Source of the DNA: Pontibacter anaerobius
GTDB taxonomy: Bacteria > Bacteroidota > Bacteroidia > Cytophagales > Hymenobacteraceae
Length of the DNA: 64,000 nucleotides
NCBI RefSeq assembly: GCF_026241195.1
Contig: NZ_JAPFQO010000010.1
Span: 62,001 to 126,000, forward strand
Direction: 5' to 3'
Made by a program: the position numbers and the translations under genes. Position 1 is the first letter of the stretch, and each line of letters opens with the position of its first letter. Under the pieces are notes generated by a model. It searched no databases, was not told the origin of the DNA, and worked only from the letters and a program-made list of their open reading frames with translations. Below are positions 61,218 to 64,000 of this stretch, one piece after another.

Positions 61218-62243
61218 TTAAAGCAAGTTATATTGTTTGGCAAGCTGCAGCACCTGCGCAGCGTTTTCTTCAGGGTTTATACTTGTCAGCTCCAGCGGCA
61301 GCACCTGCTGCTTGCGGGCCAGTTCGTAGGAGTAGGCTTTGTCGTAGTAAGTGAGGGCGATCTCTACCATCTTTTCCATGTCGCCGGCCTCAATGGCGGC
61401 CAGCGCTTCTTTGGTGGCAAGCCCGCCCAAGCGTTTTTTTATTCTCAGGATAGACGCCTCCAGTATACTTTTGTCGGTGCGGCAGTACTCGTGCGCCAGC
61501 TTCTGCACGCGCAGGTGTTTGGGCATATGCAAGACAATGGTTGTTGCGGTCTGCATCTGGTCGAAGAGTGGTTTAGGCATCTGCACTCTGCCTATACTTA
61601 TACTTTCATCCTCTAGCCACAGCGGTTGCTCCTCGTTCTGTTTTAGCAGTTCTGTGCCCAGCAGGTTCTCAAAATGCTCGGTGCTCGGTTGCGGCGGCAT
61701 GCCTATACTTCCGAAGGCCGATCCTTTGTGGTTGGCCAGGCCCTCCAGGTCTATGGCTTGCTGGCCTAACTGTTGCAGGTAAGGCAGGATGTCGGTTTTG
61801 CCGCTGCCGGTCAGGCCGCCAAGTACAAGCAGCTTGCGTGGCTTTTCGAACTGTGTGTGCATCAGGCGGCGGTAGGCTTTGTAGCCGCCCTTCAGCAGGT
61901 GTACCTTATAGCCCGAGAAGCTCAGCAGCCAGGCCATGGCTCCGCTGCGCATACCGCCGCGCCAGCAGTGCACCAGCAGTTCCTTATTCTTTGCATACTT
62001 CTCCGCCTCCTTTACAAACCGTGACATTTTAGGCCCGAACAGGTCGAGGCCCAGCAGCACAGCCGGGTCGTGGCCCTGCTGCTTGTAGGCTGTGCCTACC
62101 ACGGCGCGTTCGGCATCATCAAAAATAGGAAAAGACTGTGCCGATGGAATATGGCCCACCTCGTACTCTTTGGGTGCGCGCACATCCAGCACGGGCAACT
62201 GTTCCGCTTTCCGCAGAAATTCTTCTATGGTAATGCTGTTCAT
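61218..62243 (-). CDS. mnmH: tRNA 2-selenouridine synthase
   Basis: A 341-residue protein (SelU/YbbB). The N-terminal rhodanese domain holds the catalytic Cys93 in [12 protein letters not shown]-loop follows (GGLTGSGKT, 142-150). It converts 2-thiouridine at the wobble position of tRNAs for Lys, Glu and Gln to 2-selenouridine, using selenophosphate from SelD, encoded just downstream. The pdxJ stop is 3 bases upstream of its start. Confidence 0.95.
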   Translation of the reverse strand: MNSITIEEFLRKAEQLPVLDVRAPKEYEVGHIPSAQSFPIFDDAERAVVGTAYKQQGHDPAVLLGLDLFGPKMSRFVKEAEKYAKNKELLVHCWRGGMRSGAMAWLLSFSGYKVHLLKGGYKAYRRLMHTQFEKPRKLLVLGGLTGSGKTDILPYLQQLGQQAIDLEGLANHKGSAFGSIGMPPQPSTEHFENLLGTELLKQNEEQPLWLEDESISIGRVQMPKPLFDQMQTATTIVLHMPKHLRVQKLAHEYCRTDKSILEASILRIKKRLGGLATKEALAAIEAGDMEKMVEIALTYYDKAYSYELARKQQVLPLELTSINPEENAAQVLQLAKQYNLL

Positions 62244-62246
62244 GGC

Positions 62247-62960
62247 TTACTTTAGCTGGCGCAGGTAGAGCTGTATGGTGTTTTCCAGGCCAAAGTACAG
62301 CGCGTCGCAGATCAGGGCGTGGCCGATACTTACTTCCAGTAATCCCGGCAGGGTGTCGTGCAGGTACTTCAGGTTGTCCAGGTCCAGGTCGTGGCCGGCG
62401 TTCAGGCCGATGCCGTATTTCTGCGCTTTTTTTGCGGCGGCTAAGTATGGCGCGATGGCCTGCTCCCGGTTCTGGTGATAGCCGCTGGCATAGGCCTCGG
62501 TATACAGCTCCACGCGGTCTGTGCCCACCAGGGCTGCGCCTTCTATCATTCTCTCGTCAGGATCAACAAAGATGGACGTTCGGATGCCCAGTTCCTTCAG
62601 CTCCGCAATCACATCCGTCAGAAAATCTTTGTGTCGGATGGTGTCCCAGCCGGCGTTGGAGGTGATGGCATCGGGGGCGTCTGGTACCAGGGTAGCCTGC
62701 TCGGGGCGCACCTCTTTTACCAGCTTCAGGAACTCCGGCGTAGGATTGCCCTCGATGTTGAACTCCGTGGTTACGATCTCCTTCAGGTCATACACATCCT
62801 GATAGCGGATGTGGCGCTCGTCGGGGCGCGGGTGCACGGTAATGCCCTCCGCACCGAAACGCTCGCAGTCTTTGGCCGCCTGCACAACATTTGGCCTGTC
62901 GCCGCCGCGGGCGTTCCGCAGCGTGGCTATTTTGTTTATATTTACACTCAGTTTCGTCAT
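62247..62960 (-). CDS. pdxJ: Pyridoxine 5'-phosphate synthase
   Basis: A 237-residue TIM-barrel enzyme that condenses 1-deoxy-xylulose-5-phosphate with 3-amino-2-oxopropyl phosphate to form pyridoxine phosphate. The opening [17 protein letters not shown], the catalytic [12 protein letters not shown], and [12 protein letters not shown] are diagnostic. It is the first gene of the pdxJ-mnmH-selD operon. PLP is a cofactor of the selenium-releasing desulfurases, which might explain the linkage, though this is inference. Confidence 0.96.
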   Translation of the reverse strand: MTKLSVNINKIATLRNARGGDRPNVVQAAKDCERFGAEGITVHPRPDERHIRYQDVYDLKEIVTTEFNIEGNPTPEFLKLVKEVRPEQATLVPDAPDAITSNAGWDTIRHKDFLTDVIAELKELGIRTSIFVDPDERMIEGAALVGTDRVELYTEAYASGYHQNREQAIAPYLAAAKKAQKYGIGLNAGHDLDLDNLKYLHDTLPGLLEVSIGHALICDALYFGLENTIQLYLRQLK

Positions 62961-63138
62961 GGCTCTGGTTTTCGGGCCGTAGTAGCCCTATGGTCATCTT
63001 ACGTAAATAGAATGACTAAATTAGTGGAATTTTGTTTAAGATGACAGCCACTTGCAGCAGCCATAGGCGCGTATAAAAAAGCGCAAGCCACGTAAGCAAT
63101 AGCACCTCAACCATATAAAAGCATAAAGACTGAAAACT

Positions 63139-63600
63139 ATGACTCTAAAACAACGCATTGATGCCGACATTAAACAAGCCATGTTGGCCAAAGATAAGGG
63201 CCGTTTGCAGGCACTCAGAAGTATAAAATCGCTGATCATGCTGGCCGAAACGGAAAAGGGCGGTACTGAAGGTATCGGCCAGGATACTGAAATGAAGCTC
63301 CTGACCAAAGCGGCCAAGCAGCGCCGCGAGTCTGCGGAACTGTATGCCAAGCAGGGCCGCACTGACCTGGAGCAGATTGAGTTGGCGGAGCTATCCGTGA
63401 TAGAGGAGTACCTGCCAAAGCAGCTGGACGAGGGCGACCTGCGCACCCGCCTGGTGGAGATCATTCAGCGTGTGGGCGCCACCGGACCATCAGACATGGG
63501 CAAGGTAATGGGCGTGGCTACGAAAGAGCTGGCTGGCCAGGCCGACGGCCGTGCCATTTCGCAGACCGTGGGCGACTTGCTGAGCAATACTGATTTTTAA
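63139..63600 (+). CDS. GatB/YqeY domain protein
   Basis: A 153-residue helical protein of the GatB/YqeY family: MTLKQRIDADIKQAMLAKDK at the start, LTKAAKQRRESAELYAKQGR in the middle and the TGPSDMGKVMGVATKELAGQADGR tail similar to the C-terminal part of GatB. The domain is thought to bind tRNA or help amidotransferase function; many bacteria have a free-standing YqeY of unknown role. Upstream lies pdxJ on the other strand. Confidence 0.9.
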   Translation: MTLKQRIDADIKQAMLAKDKGRLQALRSIKSLIMLAETEKGGTEGIGQDTEMKLLTKAAKQRRESAELYAKQGRTDLEQIELAELSVIEEYLPKQLDEGDLRTRLVEIIQRVGATGPSDMGKVMGVATKELAGQADGRAISQTVGDLLSNTDF

Positions 63601-63612
63601 AGTATAAATTTG

Positions 63613-63651
63613 CAGCTGTTGCCGCTGATTTTTCCGCGGCGGCAACAGCTG
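63613..63651 (+). terminator. Candidate terminator after YqeY gene
   Basis: CAGCTGTTGCCGC (63613-63625) pairs perfectly with 63639-63651 across a T-rich loop. No T run follows, so it may be only a processing or attenuating hairpin. An AAAGTATAAA heptamer lies just before it. Confidence 0.5.
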
Positions 63652-63727
63652 TAGCTTGCGTGCAAAGTATGGCTTTGCTATACTTGAGAAGTATAAAGTG
63701 CTGCTACTTCCACCCTTTTTATAGATT

Positions 63728-64000
63728 ATGAGTACGTTTGATTTTTTCCTGGCTATCCCGATTGCCTATGGTGCCTTTATGGGCTTCCGGAAAGGGCTGC
63801 TGCTGGAGCTGGTGTCGTTGGTGGCGCTGGTGCTGGCCATACTTGGTGGCCTTAAATTGCTGGACACAGCCCTGCCCCTGATGGCGGGCTTTATCGGCGA
63901 TGCGCATGGGCTGCTGCCCTATGTTACCTTCCTGGTGGTGTTCGTGGGCATTATCCTGCTGATTCACCTGGGCGGCCTGCTGCTCAAGAAGGTGATCGAC
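63728..64000 (+). CDS. CvpA family membrane protein (N-terminal part, continues beyond window)
   Basis: An open frame of 91 codons from ATG at 63728 to the window end: MSTFDFFLAIPIAYGAFMGF, then a charged FRKGLLLELVSL step and two further hydrophobic helices. This order is that of the colicin V production protein family (CvpA), small inner-membrane proteins of unsettled function. TATACTT-type heptamers lie 54 bases upstream and inside the gene. Confidence 0.78.
   Translation, partial: MSTFDFFLAIPIAYGAFMGFRKGLLLELVSLVALVLAILGGLKLLDTALPLMAGFIGDAHGLLPYVTFLVVFVGIILLIHLGGLLLKKVID

Noticed and set aside
418..63138. tRNA or rRNA genes in the intergenic regions
   Set aside because: I looked for cloverleaf-like arms, the TTCGANTC loop and CCA ends in the gaps and found none I could fold convincingly.
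1..64000. AAGTATA as a Bacteroidota promoter element
   Set aside because: TATACTTTG looks like the -7 box TANNTTTG but has the wrong spacing. The motif occurs on both strands within genes and without a -33 partner.

Overview
The window reads as a chromosomal segment of a Bacteroidota species, most likely order Cytophagales, family Hymenobacteraceae, close to Pontibacter or a relative. The evidence is three SusC/SusD outer-membrane pairs, families largely confined to Bacteroidota (DUF4834, DUF5686, DUF4249, DUF4230), a MurF-alanine racemase fusion, a short CarB without the allosteric domain, and weak Shine-Dalgarno sequences. The genus is an inference. I see no rRNA, tRNA, CRISPR, prophage or transposase gene.

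Layout. 1-16.5 kb: a TerC C-terminus, then a repeat-rich gap, an M28 peptidase, an M19 dipeptidase, a PAP2 phosphatase followed by a zinc-dependent phospholipase C-like protein, MsrA, a DUF3616 protein, an HTTM protein, a DsbA-like protein, and several small secreted or lipoprotein genes, one made of a four-residue Thr/Gly repeat. 16.7-37.6 kb: mostly core genes, namely carB, YfhO, an ACC-deaminase-like enzyme, recX, two EamA transporters, a DUF5686 outer-membrane protein, murF-alr and feoAB. 38.3-54.1 kb: three consecutive SusC-SusD pairs, each with a long AT-rich leader and each ending in a nearly identical 3' UTR and terminator. 54.3-57.7 kb: a TonB-dependent receptor with its DUF4249 lipoprotein. 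57.7-64 kb: an RsmI-like methyltransferase, an alpha/beta hydrolase, the pdxJ-mnmH-selD operon (minus strand), a YqeY protein and the start of a CvpA protein.

How the genes work together. FeoA and FeoB import ferrous iron. SelD makes the selenophosphate that MnmH uses to convert 2-thiouridine to 2-selenouridine in tRNA. The SusCD pairs and the TonB receptor with DUF4249 bring ligands across the outer membrane, but no degradative enzyme or regulator lies beside them, so their substrates cannot be read from context.

The most unusual signals are not genes. (1) The heptamer AAGTATA (often AAGTATAAA; reverse TATACTT) occurs more than 100 times by hand count, on both strands, inside and between genes, and is sparse across the SusCD block. 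(2) A roughly 600-bp non-coding element built as a chain of small hairpins is present three times, plus one fragment, with compensatory base changes in its stems. (3) A second composite repeat combines an octamer array with a shared ATCCTG-type arm. (4) The three SusCD units share conserved leader and trailer sequences. These four are the main leads for something undescribed.
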